Shown piece after piece: positions 16,895-26,361 of a stretch of 64,000 nt of DNA. The position numbers and the translations under genes were made by a program. Source of the stretch: DATKYQ01 sp964640665 (lineage in GTDB: Bacteria > Myxococcota > B64-G9); contig CAZXHT010000016.1 in NCBI GenBank assembly GCA_964640665.1, positions 16,800-80,799 on the forward strand. Direction: 5' to 3'. The notes beneath the pieces were generated by a model. That model was not told the DNA's origin. It worked only from the letters and a program-made list of their open reading frames with translations, and did no database searches. The stretch's first letter is position 1. Every line of letters starts with the position of its first letter.

Positions 16895-19800
16895 GAAAAA
16901 AAGTCATGATCCCGTGCCAAGCGGCAGCCGTCTTGGTCGCCTTGTTAGGCATGTCGAGCGCGGCCGGCGCCGTGCAACCGAGATTTTACCTCTCGACCGA
17001 ACGTGTATTCTCGCCCGAAGAGAGCGATATTCATGTGCGCCTGGAGGCCAGGAGCCTGCCCTACGTGGACTTCCGGCTTTACCGCGTGCCCGATCCGCTG
17101 AAGTTCTTCGGACGCCGGGAGGACCTGCACCGGATCGAGATGAAAAACGCACCCGCGCGCATGAACAGCCTGGACGTACTCGGAGACCTGTGGCGCGACG
17201 GATTGCAGGCAAGCATGCAACAGGTGCGGGAGGGATTTTCCGACAAGGCCCGTGCGGCAGGCCGGGATGCCTTCGGCGAGCAGGTGCAAGATTTGCAAAA
17301 ATCCATCGCCTCCGCGCCGGCGATGACGACCGTGGTGCCTTTCATTAAAGATCTCGATCTGGCAGACAGCTGGCGCGAAGAGATCCCGCCCGATTCACCA
17401 GAATGGGCCTACCTGGACGTGAAAATCAATACACGCCAACCAGGGGTGTACCTGGTCCAGGGCATCCACGGCAACGAGCTTGGTTATACCATGGTGATCA
17501 TCTCCAGAATGATCATTCTTACCCGGCAAAGCACCGACAAGATCCTGGTCTATGCCGTCGATCCCGACCTGGGCTCTCCCGTCGAGGACGCGGCGATCGT
17601 CGTCAAAAACGGCGACGACGAAATCGGCCGGGGCAAAACGGGCGCTGATGGGTTGTGGTCGAAAGACATCCCCCTGGAGCGCACCCTGGTTGTCTTCGCA
17701 ACTCGCGGCCAGGATTTCGCGCCGGCCGACCCAACCTACCATCCCGCCGGCCTCTTTGGACGCAAGGTTTATCTGACCACCGAGCGGCCGGTCTATCGAT
17801 CGGGCCAGGCGGTCTTTTTCAAGGGAATCGTCCGCGGCTACGAGGACGAGAGCTACCGGATCGATCCCGACCTGAAACGGGCCAAGGTCAGCGTGCGCGA
17901 CCCGAACGGACAGGAGATCTACACCGACAGCCTGGCGATAGGAAAAAACGGATCCTTCGACGGCCGCTTCGAACTTTTCGACGGCGCCGCGAAGGGCACC
18001 TACCAATTGATCTCCGAGGTCGGCGGCAAGGAGTACGGCGGAGAATTCAAGGTAAAAGCATACCGAAAGCCGGAGTACCGGGTGAAGCTGTCGACACCCA
18101 GAAAGGCCTACAAGAGCGGAGAAAAAGTGTCCGCGCGGGTTACGGCCAATTATTACTTCGGTCCGCCCGTACCGCGCGCCAAGGTCAAGGTGAGCGTCTT
18201 CCGGACCCGTTTCTATATTCCCTGGTGGATCGACGCGGACTATTCCTGGTACTACTCCGACGCCGAGTACCAGAGTACCATCCGCGAAACCATGATCGAG
18301 AAGGAAGGCCGGCTGGACAAGGACGGCCGCTTCGAATTCGACTTCGAGACCTTGCCCGAGAGCCTTGACTACACCTACGGGATCGAGGCGATCGTCACTG
18401 ACGCCTCCAACCAGGCGGTCAGTGGCCACGGTTCGGTGCGCGTCACCCGGGCCAAGTTCCGCCTGGCGCTGGAACCGCGGCAACTGTTGTTCAGCCCCGG
18501 CCAGCAGGCCCGGATTCGTCTTACCAGCACGGATTACGACAAGAACCCCGTCGCGGCCGACGTGGATGTCGAAGTCACGGCCACACTAGGCGGCGAGCCG
18601 TCCAAGGCCGTCAGCGAAAGGATCCTTTCGCGGCGCATCTCCACCGGGCCCAAGGGCGAGAACGTCATTTTATTCACGCCCGCCAAGGGAGGCAGCTACA
18701 AGGTGACTGCCAAGGCGGCCGACGAGCAAGGCCAGCGGATCGAGTGCAGCACCACGTTGTATGTGACCAGTAACGGCGGGGACATTCCCTATTCTCCCGA
18801 CGAACTGCGCATCATTGCCGACCGGCGCAGCTATAAAATTGGCGACAAGGCGCGCTTTCTGGTGCTAACGCCGCACGCCGACGCCAACTTGTTGTTCACC
18901 GTCGAAGGCGGACGCCTGTACCGCGCCGAGGCGGCGCCCGCACGGGGATTCTCGCGCGTTTTTGAGGTTAAGATTGCCGAGGCGCAGACACCCAACTTCA
19001 CAGTCAGGCTGGCGACGGTTTTCGATCATACGCTTTACGAGCGGCGCCTCGACGTGGTCGTGCCGCCCCGCCGGAAGCTTTTGTCCGTCGAAGTTCATGC
19101 CGATCGGAAGGTCGCCGAGCCCGGCGATGAGATTGGCTTCGAGGTGAGTGTGACCGACAACCTGGGGCGCCCGGTCGCGGGAGCGGACGTGGCCCTGGGA
19201 ATCGTTGACGAGGCAATCTACGGGATCAGCCCCGAACTCGCGGTGCCGATCTCGCAGTTCTTCTACCATCGCAAGCGCAACAACGTTCGTGCGCTGTGCT
19301 CTCTCGACTTCAGGTTCTACGGCTATGGACAAGACTCACGCGATCGCATGGCCGCGCTCACCATGCGCAGCCCCGTCGTGCCTGGTTCTTTCAAGGCCCT
19401 GGCCGCCAACCGGGTGCGTCGCAAGTTCAAAGATACACTCGCCTGGTACCCGCACCTGGTCACCAACGCCGAGGGCAAGGCCCGGACGAAGTTGAAGGCT
19501 CCCGACAACCTGACCACCTGGCGCGCCTCGGCGCGCGTCATCACCGCCGACACACGGGTGGGCCAGGGGGCCGGCAAGATGCTGGTCACCAAGCCGATCG
19601 TCGCGCGCCTGGCGGCCCCGACATTCCTGGTGGAGCGCGACCTGGCCACTATCGGGGTCTTGGTTCACAACTACACGGACAAGACCAGGACGTTTACGAC
19701 CAGCTTGAAAACCGACGGGCACAAGTTGCGCATTTCAGGCGAGCCCGTCAAGTTGGAGGTCAAGCCCCGGGGCGTGGGATTGGCCAGTTTCCAGGCGCAG

Positions 19801-21498
19801 GCGCTGGAATCGGGAACGGCCGTCCTGCGCGCCTCGGCGCTGTCGGACGGCGCTTCCGACTCGCTCGAGCGCAAGATTCCGGTTCGCCCCTATGGAATGC
19901 AACAGCACTTGCTGGCCGGGGGAACACTGGACGATCAAACTCCCGAGACGTCTATAACGCTGACCGTCCCGGACGCGGCCAGACCGAAAAGCGCATCGGC
20001 GACGGTCACCTTGTCGAGCGGCATCGCGCAGGTGTTGCTGGACTCGCTGAAATACCTGGCGGGTTACCCGTACGCCTGCACCGAACAGACCATGGACCGT
20101 TTCCTGCCCGACCTGGTCGTCGCCCGGGCGCTTTCTGAACTGGGCATGAAGAGCAAGCGCCTCGAGAGTGAGTTGCCGCTCTTCATTCGCGCGGGGCTGT
20201 CTCACCTGGGACAGTTGCAGCACCAGGATGGAGGCTGGGGCTGGTGGTCGGACGACTCGACCGATGCCTTCATGACGGCCTACGTCGTGTCCGGCCTGGC
20301 GTTGGCCAAGAGCCTGAAATGGCCCGTCGACCCTGACATGCTTGGTCGTGGAAGGAACCGTCTCAAGGCCCTGGTGAGAAGCCCGCGGCTGAGTGCCAAC
20401 CAGCGTTCCTATTTGCTCTACAGCCTGGCCCTGGCAGGCGTGAAGTATCAGTCGATGATCGAGAAGCTCTCAGGCGATCGCAAGCTCTCGGTTTACGGTC
20501 AGGCCTTGCTGGCCATGGCGCTTGTGAAGATAGGCAAGCGTGAATCCGCCGAGGATTTGACCGGCCGGATAGACATGGCGGTCAACAAGAGCGCACAGGG
20601 AGCCTGGTGGGGCGACGACCGGGCAGGCCCGGGCTGGGAAAACGATCCGGTGGAGACGACGGCCGCCGCGCTGCGTGCCCTGGTAACGCTGAAGCCCGGC
20701 AGCCTGAACATCGGCCAGGCGGTGCGCTGGCTGATGTCGGTGCGCGAGGGAAACCGCTGGCATTCGACACGGGACACGGCAATGGTGGTTTTTGCGCTGG
20801 TCGACTACCTGAAAAAACAGGGTGCCGTGGAATACCGTGCCAAGGTCGATTTAGCTCTCAACGACGAGCAACGAGCGACGAAGGTTTTCGGACCGGAAGA
20901 CGTTTTCAAGCCGAGTGTGACCTTGCTGCCCGACAGCCCGGCAAGAATCGGTAAAAACCTTGTGCATATCAGCCGCCAGGGCAAGGGTGTGCTTTTCTAC
21001 AGCGTGGCCATCAATTACTTCGGCTGCCAAGAGCAAATAGCGGCGCACGGAGAACGCTTGCGCATCAGGCGCAGCATGTTCGCGCTGAGCAAGGCTCTGG
21101 TCGGCGATAGCTGGCGTTTTCGCAGCAGTCCGCTTGCGGGCAAGAAGGCGCACACGGGAGACGAATTGCTGGTGGTGCTGGAGATCGCCGCGGCGCAGGA
21201 CACCGACTACGTGATGATCGAAGATCCCCTGCCGGCCGGTGTACAGCCTATCGAGAGCGATCATGGTTACGCGCTGCCCGGTTACGAACTACGCCAGCCG
21301 GGATTACACCGCGAGATCGGCGATCAGCATGTGGCTTTCTTCATCTCGATGCTGAAAAAGGGACGCAGGAAGCTTGCCTACCTGGTTCGTGCCACTGTAC
21401 CGGGCGTCTTCCAGGTCATGCCGGCTCGTGTGCTGCCGATGTACGATCCGCAGTTTGGCGGTAACTCGGCCAGCGGCATCGTGCAAATCGAGGACTGA
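16891..21498 (+). CDS. yfaS: bacterial alpha-2-macroglobulin (YfaS-like) with thioester motif
   Basis: A 1535-residue periplasmic protein. The ATG at 16891 overlaps the stop of the preceding gene and has GGAGG upstream; the signal peptide ends SSAAGA with no lipobox Cys, so it is soluble rather than anchored like YfhM. MG-type beta domains fill the first 750 residues (for example VYLTTERPVYRSGQAVFFKG). The A2M core follows: VPGSFKALAANRVRRKF, then NLTTWRASARVITAD, and the thioester CTEQ at Cys1063-Gln1066 in YPYACTEQTMDRF. A thioester-domain helix pair includes QDGGWGWWSDDSTDAFMTAY. Family members trap proteases by covalent capture after bait cleavage. The intact CxEQ suggests the trap is functional. 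Confidence 0.93.
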   Translation: MRKKVMIPCQAAAVLVALLGMSSAAGAVQPRFYLSTERVFSPEESDIHVRLEARSLPYVDFRLYRVPDPLKFFGRREDLHRIEMKNAPARMNSLDVLGDLWRDGLQASMQQVREGFSDKARAAGRDAFGEQVQDLQKSIASAPAMTTVVPFIKDLDLADSWREEIPPDSPEWAYLDVKINTRQPGVYLVQGIHGNELGYTMVIISRMIILTRQSTDKILVYAVDPDLGSPVEDAAIVVKNGDDEIGRGKTGADGLWSKDIPLERTLVVFATRGQDFAPADPTYHPAGLFGRKVYLTTERPVYRSGQAVFFKGIVRGYEDESYRIDPDLKRAKVSVRDPNGQEIYTDSLAIGKNGSFDGRFELFDGAAKGTYQLISEVGGKEYGGEFKVKAYRKPEYRVKLSTPRKAYKSGEKVSARVTANYYFGPPVPRAKVKVSVFRTRFYIPWWIDADYSWYYSDAEYQSTIRETMIEKEGRLDKDGRFEFDFETLPESLDYTYGIEAIVTDASNQAVSGHGSVRVTRAKFRLALEPRQLLFSPGQQARIRLTSTDYDKNPVAADVDVEVTATLGGEPSKAVSERILSRRISTGPKGENVILFTPAKGGSYKVTAKAADEQGQRIECSTTLYVTSNGGDIPYSPDELRIIADRRSYKIGDKARFLVLTPHADANLLFTVEGGRLYRAEAAPARGFSRVFEVKIAEAQTPNFTVRLATVFDHTLYERRLDVVVPPRRKLLSVEVHADRKVAEPGDEIGFEVSVTDNLGRPVAGADVALGIVDEAIYGISPELAVPISQFFYHRKRNNVRALCSLDFRFYGYGQDSRDRMAALTMRSPVVPGSFKALAANRVRRKFKDTLAWYPHLVTNAEGKARTKLKAPDNLTTWRASARVITADTRVGQGAGKMLVTKPIVARLAAPTFLVERDLATIGVLVHNYTDKTRTFTTSLKTDGHKLRISGEPVKLEVKPRGVGLASFQAQALESGTAVLRASALSDGASDSLERKIPVRPYGMQQHLLAGGTLDDQTPETSITLTVPDAARPKSASATVTLSSGIAQVLLDSLKYLAGYPYACTEQTMDRFLPDLVVARALSELGMKSKRLESELPLFIRAGLSHLGQLQHQDGGWGWWSDDSTDAFMTAYVVSGLALAKSLKWPVDPDMLGRGRNRLKALVRSPRLSANQRSYLLYSLALAGVKYQSMIEKLSGDRKLSVYGQALLAMALVKIGKRESAEDLTGRIDMAVNKSAQGAWWGDDRAGPGWENDPVETTAAALRALVTLKPGSLNIGQAVRWLMSVREGNRWHSTRDTAMVVFALVDYLKKQGAVEYRAKVDLALNDEQRATKVFGPEDVFKPSVTLLPDSPARIGKNLVHISRQGKGVLFYSVAINYFGCQEQIAAHGERLRIRRSMFALSKALVGDSWRFRSSPLAGKKAHTGDELLVVLEIAAAQDTDYVMIEDPLPAGVQPIESDHGYALPGYELRQPGLHREIGDQHVAFFISMLKKGRRKLAYLVRATVPGVFQVMPARVLPMYDPQFGGNSASGIVQIED

Positions 21499-21502
21499 GA
21501 CC

Positions 21503-22210
21503 ATGAGATGCACAATGTTGATAGCGTTGTCGCTGTGCTTCTTGCCGCTGGGCGCCGGGGCGGCCGATGGAGCGGCCGACAGCCAGCCGCCCACGGTGGA
21601 GATCGTACAACCCAGGGGAGGCTGGTCCAGCGGCCGCATCATCGAGCTGAAGGGCACGGTCAGCGACGAATCGCTCGCCAGGGTCACCCTGGTAGTGAAT
21701 GGTTACGAGCGCAGCATTGATGCCAACGGCGGGCAGTTCGCGGCGACCATCGTCGTATCCAGGGGAGCCAACGGTATCGAGGTAGTGGCCGGAAACGAGT
21801 CCGGCGAGGGCCGTGACAGCGTGTCTTTCTTTTCGGACGTGCCCCCCGTCGATATGCAGGTCATCCTGAGCTGGGACACCGACGGAACCGACATCGATCT
21901 TCACGTTATCGATCCATCGAGCGAAGAGTGCTACTACGGGCACCGGCTGACCAAGATGGGCGGCAAGCTGGACGTGGACGATACCGACGGCTTCGGTCCA
22001 GAGGTCTTCACGCTGGCAAATGCCGTCAGCGGCAAATACCAGATCAAGGTGAAGTATTTCTCGAGTCACGGACATCCCCAGACCAAGCTGCGCGTCCAGG
22101 TGGTGCTGTTCGAGGGCACCAACAGGGAACGCCGGCTGGAGTTTCACAAGATCCTGACCAAGACCGGAGACATTCAGGTGGTAGGCGTCTTCGACGTCAG
22201 CGGGCAATAA
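21503..22210 (+). CDS. yfaP: YfaP-like DUF2135 exported protein
   Basis: A 235-residue exported protein. The ATG at 21503 lies four bases after the alpha-2-macroglobulin stop and gives a signal peptide MRCTMLIALSLCFLPLGAGA. An Ig-like segment comes first (VEIVQPRGGWSSGRIIELKG to about 105), then the DUF2135 signature: VILSWDTDGTDIDLHVIDP, GGKLDVDDTDGFGPEVFTL and GKYQIKVKYFSSHG. The Asp-rich loops could bind calcium. In E. coli the DUF2135 gene is likewise next to yfaS, so the two probably act together in the periplasm. The biochemical role of this family is not established. Confidence 0.85.
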   Translation: MRCTMLIALSLCFLPLGAGAADGAADSQPPTVEIVQPRGGWSSGRIIELKGTVSDESLARVTLVVNGYERSIDANGGQFAATIVVSRGANGIEVVAGNESGEGRDSVSFFSDVPPVDMQVILSWDTDGTDIDLHVIDPSSEECYYGHRLTKMGGKLDVDDTDGFGPEVFTLANAVSGKYQIKVKYFSSHGHPQTKLRVQVVLFEGTNRERRLEFHKILTKTGDIQVVGVFDVSGQ

Positions 22211-22228
22211 GAGGCGATAATTACGGCG

Positions 22229-23755
22229 ATGGAAACGGGTCAACACATCGGGCGCTATCGGCTGCGAGAGAAGATCGGCAAGGGGGGCATGGCCGAGATC
22301 TTCAAGGCCGACGAGAGCCTGGATGACGGAGGAACCCGCACCGTCGCCATCAAGCGTCTGTTTCCCAGGCTGAGCGCCGACCGCGAGTTCGTCGGCATGT
22401 TCGTCAACGAGGCCCTGATCGCCGCCAGCATGGACCATCCCAACATAATCCGCACCTATGATCTGATAAACTTCGGATCCTACTACTACATCGTGATGGA
22501 GTACCTCGAGGGCCTCGACCTGGAAGAACTGGTAATGCTCCAGGCCCCCGGCGATCTGGTGTTGTCGATTCCCGAGGTCGCATTCGCCGTGCACGAGGTG
22601 GCCATGGGTCTCTCGTATGCCAGCGTCTCGCGACGCGGCGAGAAGAGCGGGCCGGTCGTCCACCGCGACATCAGCCCGGGAAACATACTGGTCGGCTGCG
22701 ATGGCCAGGTGAAGATCACCGATTTCGGCATCGCCAAGGCCACGCAGTATGCCAGCTTCACCCGGCCGGGAGTGCTCAAGGGTAAGTACGAGTACATGGC
22801 GCCCGAGTACGTCAAGGGCTTCGAGTTCGACGGCAGGGCAGACATCTTCTCGCTCGGGGTGGTGCTTTATGAATTGCTGACCGGGGAGAACCCCTTTATG
22901 GGGATCGGGCCGCAGGACATCTGGGACAAGATAGTAAACCTCGACCCGCCGCCGCCGAGCAGCATTGTCGAGTCCATTTCGAGGACCATGGACAAGGTCG
23001 TCGAGCGTGCCCTGTGCAAGGATCCCGACGATCGTTACCCTGACGGGGATAGTTTCGCAGCAGTTTTAGCGCCGTTTTTCGTGGATCAGGGGCGGCGGCG
23101 GACGTCCGCTGCACTGGGTGAGCGAGCCAGGAGCAACCTGTACGCCCGCACGCATGCGGCGACCACTCCGGGAGATTTCGACGAGTTTCTGCCACCGGAC
23201 GAGGGCGACGACGATCATACCCGCGAGTTCTATCTGGACGAGCTTCTTGACCTGGTCGAGCCGCTGGAGGTGCCCAACCCCGTGCGGCCGCCCGGCGAAT
23301 CCGAGATGGTGACGGCGCCCAAACTGCCGGCCGTGAAGCATTCCGGCAAGAAAAAGAGAAAATGGCGCAGGAGTTTGGTGTTGCTCACAGCCTGCGCCTT
23401 AGTGCTTGGCGGCGCCGGCCTGACGCTGTTGCTGTGGCCGGGGCCCAAGGGCTTTTTATCGGTCGATTCGGACAGGCGGGCGGAGATCTACGTCGATGGA
23501 AGACGCATGGGACTGGCGCCTTTGAAAGAGATGCCGCTTGCCGTTGGTCGTCACGTGATCGAGGCGCGCCGGCCCGGGCGCAGCCAGTCGAAGAGCTATC
23601 ACCGGCAGATAAACGAAGGCGAGAAGATCAATCTGCAGGTCAAATGGGCCAAGGCCAGGCGCTGGAAAAAGAGAAAGATCCGCAAGAGGAAGAAGGCAAC
23701 CCGTTCGAAAAGGCCAGCGCACAAGAGGGGCGGCAATGCCCGGACGCGAAAATAG
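22229..23755 (+). CDS. transmembrane Ser/Thr protein kinase with PEGA domain
   Basis: A 508-residue kinase. Glycine loop GKGGMAEIF (17-25), Lys42 (VAIKRL), Glu61, catalytic HRDISPGN (145-152), DFG (165-167) and APEY (191-194) are all intact. A single membrane segment follows near 383-404 (LVLLTACALVLGGAGLTLLL). The outside part is a PEGA domain (FLSVDSDRRAEIYVDGRRMG, about 408-475). The protein ends in a strongly basic tail (KKRKIRKRKKATRSKRPAHKRGG, split over the last 30 residues). It lies in the middle of an operon of envelope proteins, 18 bases behind the YfaP gene and overlapping a transpeptidase gene by 20 bases, so it may sense the wall or trap status and phosphorylate a cytoplasmic partner. 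Confidence 0.93.
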   Translation: METGQHIGRYRLREKIGKGGMAEIFKADESLDDGGTRTVAIKRLFPRLSADREFVGMFVNEALIAASMDHPNIIRTYDLINFGSYYYIVMEYLEGLDLEELVMLQAPGDLVLSIPEVAFAVHEVAMGLSYASVSRRGEKSGPVVHRDISPGNILVGCDGQVKITDFGIAKATQYASFTRPGVLKGKYEYMAPEYVKGFEFDGRADIFSLGVVLYELLTGENPFMGIGPQDIWDKIVNLDPPPPSSIVESISRTMDKVVERALCKDPDDRYPDGDSFAAVLAPFFVDQGRRRTSAALGERARSNLYARTHAATTPGDFDEFLPPDEGDDDHTREFYLDELLDLVEPLEVPNPVRPPGESEMVTAPKLPAVKHSGKKKRKWRRSLVLLTACALVLGGAGLTLLLWPGPKGFLSVDSDRRAEIYVDGRRMGLAPLKEMPLAVGRHVIEARRPGRSQSKSYHRQINEGEKINLQVKWAKARRWKKRKIRKRKKATRSKRPAHKRGGNARTRK

Positions 23756-24773
23756 TTTTCTCGTCTTCCTGGCAGCCTTGCTGGTCCCGATCAGCTCAGG
23801 CGCCGCGGTCAGGCAACTGAGCCCCGGGGAACGGGTTTGCCTGTCGGCAAAGCTTGGCGAATTGTCCGCCTCAGTCGTAAGATCGAACCAGCGCGACGCC
23901 TTCGCTTTAATGGATCCGCACAGCGGGAGGATCTTGTGGCTCGAAAACCGCAAGACGCTCGCCGGGCGATCTTTTCAACCCGGGTCCATTTTCAAGGTGA
24001 TCACCACCTACGCGGCCCGCTCGGGCCTGGTCGATCCATCGGAAACCTACACCTGCCCGGGAGGCGAGACGACCATCGGCCCGCCGGGCGCCGAGGTCGA
24101 CTGCTGGCTCACAAGAGGGCACGGACCGGTCAACCTGTCAAAAGCCCTGGCCTTGTCTTGCAACTTGTACTTCGCGCGCATCGGCAGGCGCATCGGTGTG
24201 ACGCCACTGCTGCGCGCGGCAGGCGAGTTCGGCCTGGGCCGGGTGACCGGCTCGGATCTCGGCGGCGAGGTGTCCGGCAGTCTGCCCTCCTGGCCGCCGG
24301 CCGGCCAAGCGGCCCGCATGGCCACGGGACAGGCTGATGGCCTGCGCGTGACTCCCCTGCAGGTACTAAGCGCGGTGGCCGCCGTGGCCAACGGGGGAGT
24401 GCTGTACAGTCCACGTGTGGCGGATCCCGGCCAGGGGCCGACGCCGGTGCGGGGCGAGCTCAAAGATACTGCGGCACTGCGTTTCATCCGCGATGCGCTG
24501 GAACAGGTTTCCATCTATGGTACCGGCCGAACCCTGCGACTTTACGACCTGCGCTTGGCCGGAAAGACCGGCACCGCCGCCTGGGGCGGCGTCAACTGGA
24601 GGACACACGCCTGGTACATGGGATTTGCCCCAGATCGCCGCCCGTTACTCTCGCTGGTGGTCTTCGTGCATGACGGGACGGGTTCCAAGGAAGCCGCCTC
24701 ACTGGCGAAAAAGATCATCGTCGCCGCCTACCAGGCCATGAAGGCCTGCGGCGTTCAGGTGAAGAAGCAATGA
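23736..24773 (+). CDS. penicillin-binding protein, stand-alone transpeptidase domain
   Basis: A 345-residue D,D-transpeptidase-type protein with a signal peptide or anchor (FLVFLAALLVPISSGAA). The three serine-enzyme motifs are in order: Ser84-x-x-Lys87 in QPGSIFKVIT, SCN at 141-143, and KTGTA at 277-281. It is much shorter than PBP2 or FtsI because the N-terminal dimerisation domain is missing; nearly the whole chain is the catalytic domain. The start overlaps the kinase gene by 20 bases and the end overlaps the next gene by four. Cross-linking or trimming of peptidoglycan is the expected activity. Its place beside an alpha-2-macroglobulin recalls the yfhM-pbpC pairing in E. coli. Confidence 0.9.
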   Translation: MPGRENSFLVFLAALLVPISSGAAVRQLSPGERVCLSAKLGELSASVVRSNQRDAFALMDPHSGRILWLENRKTLAGRSFQPGSIFKVITTYAARSGLVDPSETYTCPGGETTIGPPGAEVDCWLTRGHGPVNLSKALALSCNLYFARIGRRIGVTPLLRAAGEFGLGRVTGSDLGGEVSGSLPSWPPAGQAARMATGQADGLRVTPLQVLSAVAAVANGGVLYSPRVADPGQGPTPVRGELKDTAALRFIRDALEQVSIYGTGRTLRLYDLRLAGKTGTAAWGGVNWRTHAWYMGFAPDRRPLLSLVVFVHDGTGSKEAASLAKKIIVAAYQAMKACGVQVKKQ

Positions 24774-26317
24774 GATCGCTGATTATTCTACAACATGTAG
24801 ATATAATGGCAAAATCATTGGTCAGCTTTTTCGTATGTTTCTCTCTGTTTTCGACGGGTTGGGCTAAACCCTACCCGGAAGTTGCCGACCAGGAAGAACG
24901 CCGGGCACTCGATCAAATGGCATCTGAAATTGACGGGATTATTCTATACTCGCGTCCGCCTGACCGGGATCAAGGTAAAAGAAAATGGATGATCGACACA
25001 ATAAAAATAGGTGAGTGGAAAACAAAGACTCTTGTTGAGGGCCTGTGCGGGCGCTGGAGTCTGGATGGCAAGCGGATTGCCGTGCTAAGGTCAGATGAAG
25101 GTATTCCGGGCGACGAAGTAGATGCCGAGATTTGGCTGGTCAAAGCCGATGGAAGCGGGGAGAAATATTTAACTGGCGGAGTCAAGTCATTCGGCATTCG
25201 CGGAGCCTGTCCGATCGATTTCCATCCCAACAACAAGGAAATACTCTTTATCCGGGGAGATGGCGGTGTCAGCTCGGTTGACATCCGGACGGCCCGGGTG
25301 CGTAATCTGCAACTACCGGGCAAATTCACCGAAGAACTTCAGTTGACCGGTGACGGCAAGCTGCTGGTCGGACGCTGGAAGGGCAAGGGAAACTGGGCCA
25401 TGAATCGGCGCATGGTGGTTATCGATCTGGCTTCAAAAATCCACCGTGTTTATGGAGCCGGTTGTTGTCCGGCTATAAGCCCGGATGGAAACTGGATGAC
25501 CGTCAACCACGATGGTCATTATCGCATGTCAATTTGTCATAGAGACATCAAGCATCGTATCAGGATTGAGTCTCGGGGAATCATTTATCCGCAACATGGC
25601 TGGCACAACTGGCATTGGTCTAATCACAATGATTACCTGGCCCTGAAATCGGAAGTCTATAGCATCCGAAAATACAACGGCCTGCCCGACGGGTTTATCT
25701 TCAAATTCTCGGATCGGGTTGCGACTCGAATTACTTTCGGTCAGGAGGCCGAATTTCCGGACTTGTTCGTTAGTCGCGACAAAAACAGCGGCCGAAAGAT
25801 ACCCAGATCGGGCGGCAAATCGATATCGATCGAGGCTGTCAACGCCAAGAAGTACGACATAGGCAAGGTTCTTAGAACAGACGGCGAAACTAAATCTGAC
25901 CCGGGGCAACCCAGCCATATTCCAAGGATCGTTGTCGAGGCAACCCTAGAGGTCGTGAATCCGCTCAGTAAAAAGCAGGCTTGCAAATTTGCAGACTGTC
26001 TCGTTGAAAACGTCTACAAAGTGAAAAAAGTGCTCGAAGGCAAACTCGACTATGAGCGAATAATAATAATGCATTGGGTGATGTATAACCGTAAATACGT
26101 GACCTATTCTAGGAAGTTCAAATCAGGAAGCACTTATCGATTTGAAATTGAACCTTGGTATTTGTTGCCCGATCTGAAATCCGTGGCACAAAAGTCTGTT
26201 ACTCTCAAAAACGCAGATTTCATTCCGCGTTTTTTCGATGCTGGCTTAAATGATCGTATGGTAAAAGAAAAGGGGTCCGACCCCTTTCTGTCGGGCGGCG
26301 GGAACTTCATCCCGTGA
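24770..26317 (+). CDS. exported TolB-like propeller protein, probably inserted in the operon
   Basis: Up to 515 residues. The first half has TolB/WD-like strands (CGRWSLDGKRIAVLRSDEG, CPIDFHPNNKEILFIRGDG, CCPAISPDGNWMTVNHDG), so a six-bladed propeller is likely; the C-terminal 170 residues are of unknown type. A start at 24806 (MAKSLVSFFVCFSLFSTGWA) gives a better signal peptide than the ATG at 24770 that overlaps the transpeptidase stop. Base composition is visibly A+T-richer than in its neighbours. The first 17 bases nearly repeat the first 17 bases of the SpoIID gene downstream, and the 3' end carries a palindrome that encodes the odd KEKGSDPFLSGGG tail. Insertion into the operon is therefore suspected. 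Confidence 0.75.
   Translation: MRSLIILQHVDIMAKSLVSFFVCFSLFSTGWAKPYPEVADQEERRALDQMASEIDGIILYSRPPDRDQGKRKWMIDTIKIGEWKTKTLVEGLCGRWSLDGKRIAVLRSDEGIPGDEVDAEIWLVKADGSGEKYLTGGVKSFGIRGACPIDFHPNNKEILFIRGDGGVSSVDIRTARVRNLQLPGKFTEELQLTGDGKLLVGRWKGKGNWAMNRRMVVIDLASKIHRVYGAGCCPAISPDGNWMTVNHDGHYRMSICHRDIKHRIRIESRGIIYPQHGWHNWHWSNHNDYLALKSEVYSIRKYNGLPDGFIFKFSDRVATRITFGQEAEFPDLFVSRDKNSGRKIPRSGGKSISIEAVNAKKYDIGKVLRTDGETKSDPGQPSHIPRIVVEATLEVVNPLSKKQACKFADCLVENVYKVKKVLEGKLDYERIIIMHWVMYNRKYVTYSRKFKSGSTYRFEIEPWYLLPDLKSVAQKSVTLKNADFIPRFFDAGLNDRMVKEKGSDPFLSGGGNFIP
26269..26287. repeat. REP-like palindrome overlapping a gene end
   Basis: AAAGGGGTC (26269-26277), one central base, and GACCCCTTT (26279-26287) form a perfect nine-base palindrome. 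Similar AAGGGGTC/GACCCCTT palindromes are known to me as dispersed REP-type elements linked to IS200-like REP transposases. Here it is read in frame as KGSDPF at the end of the preceding protein. Only one full copy is present in the window. Confidence 0.55.
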
Positions 26318-26361
26318 ATCACACTCAGTACATTGGACTGCGGCGTTCCGCTGAGGAAACC

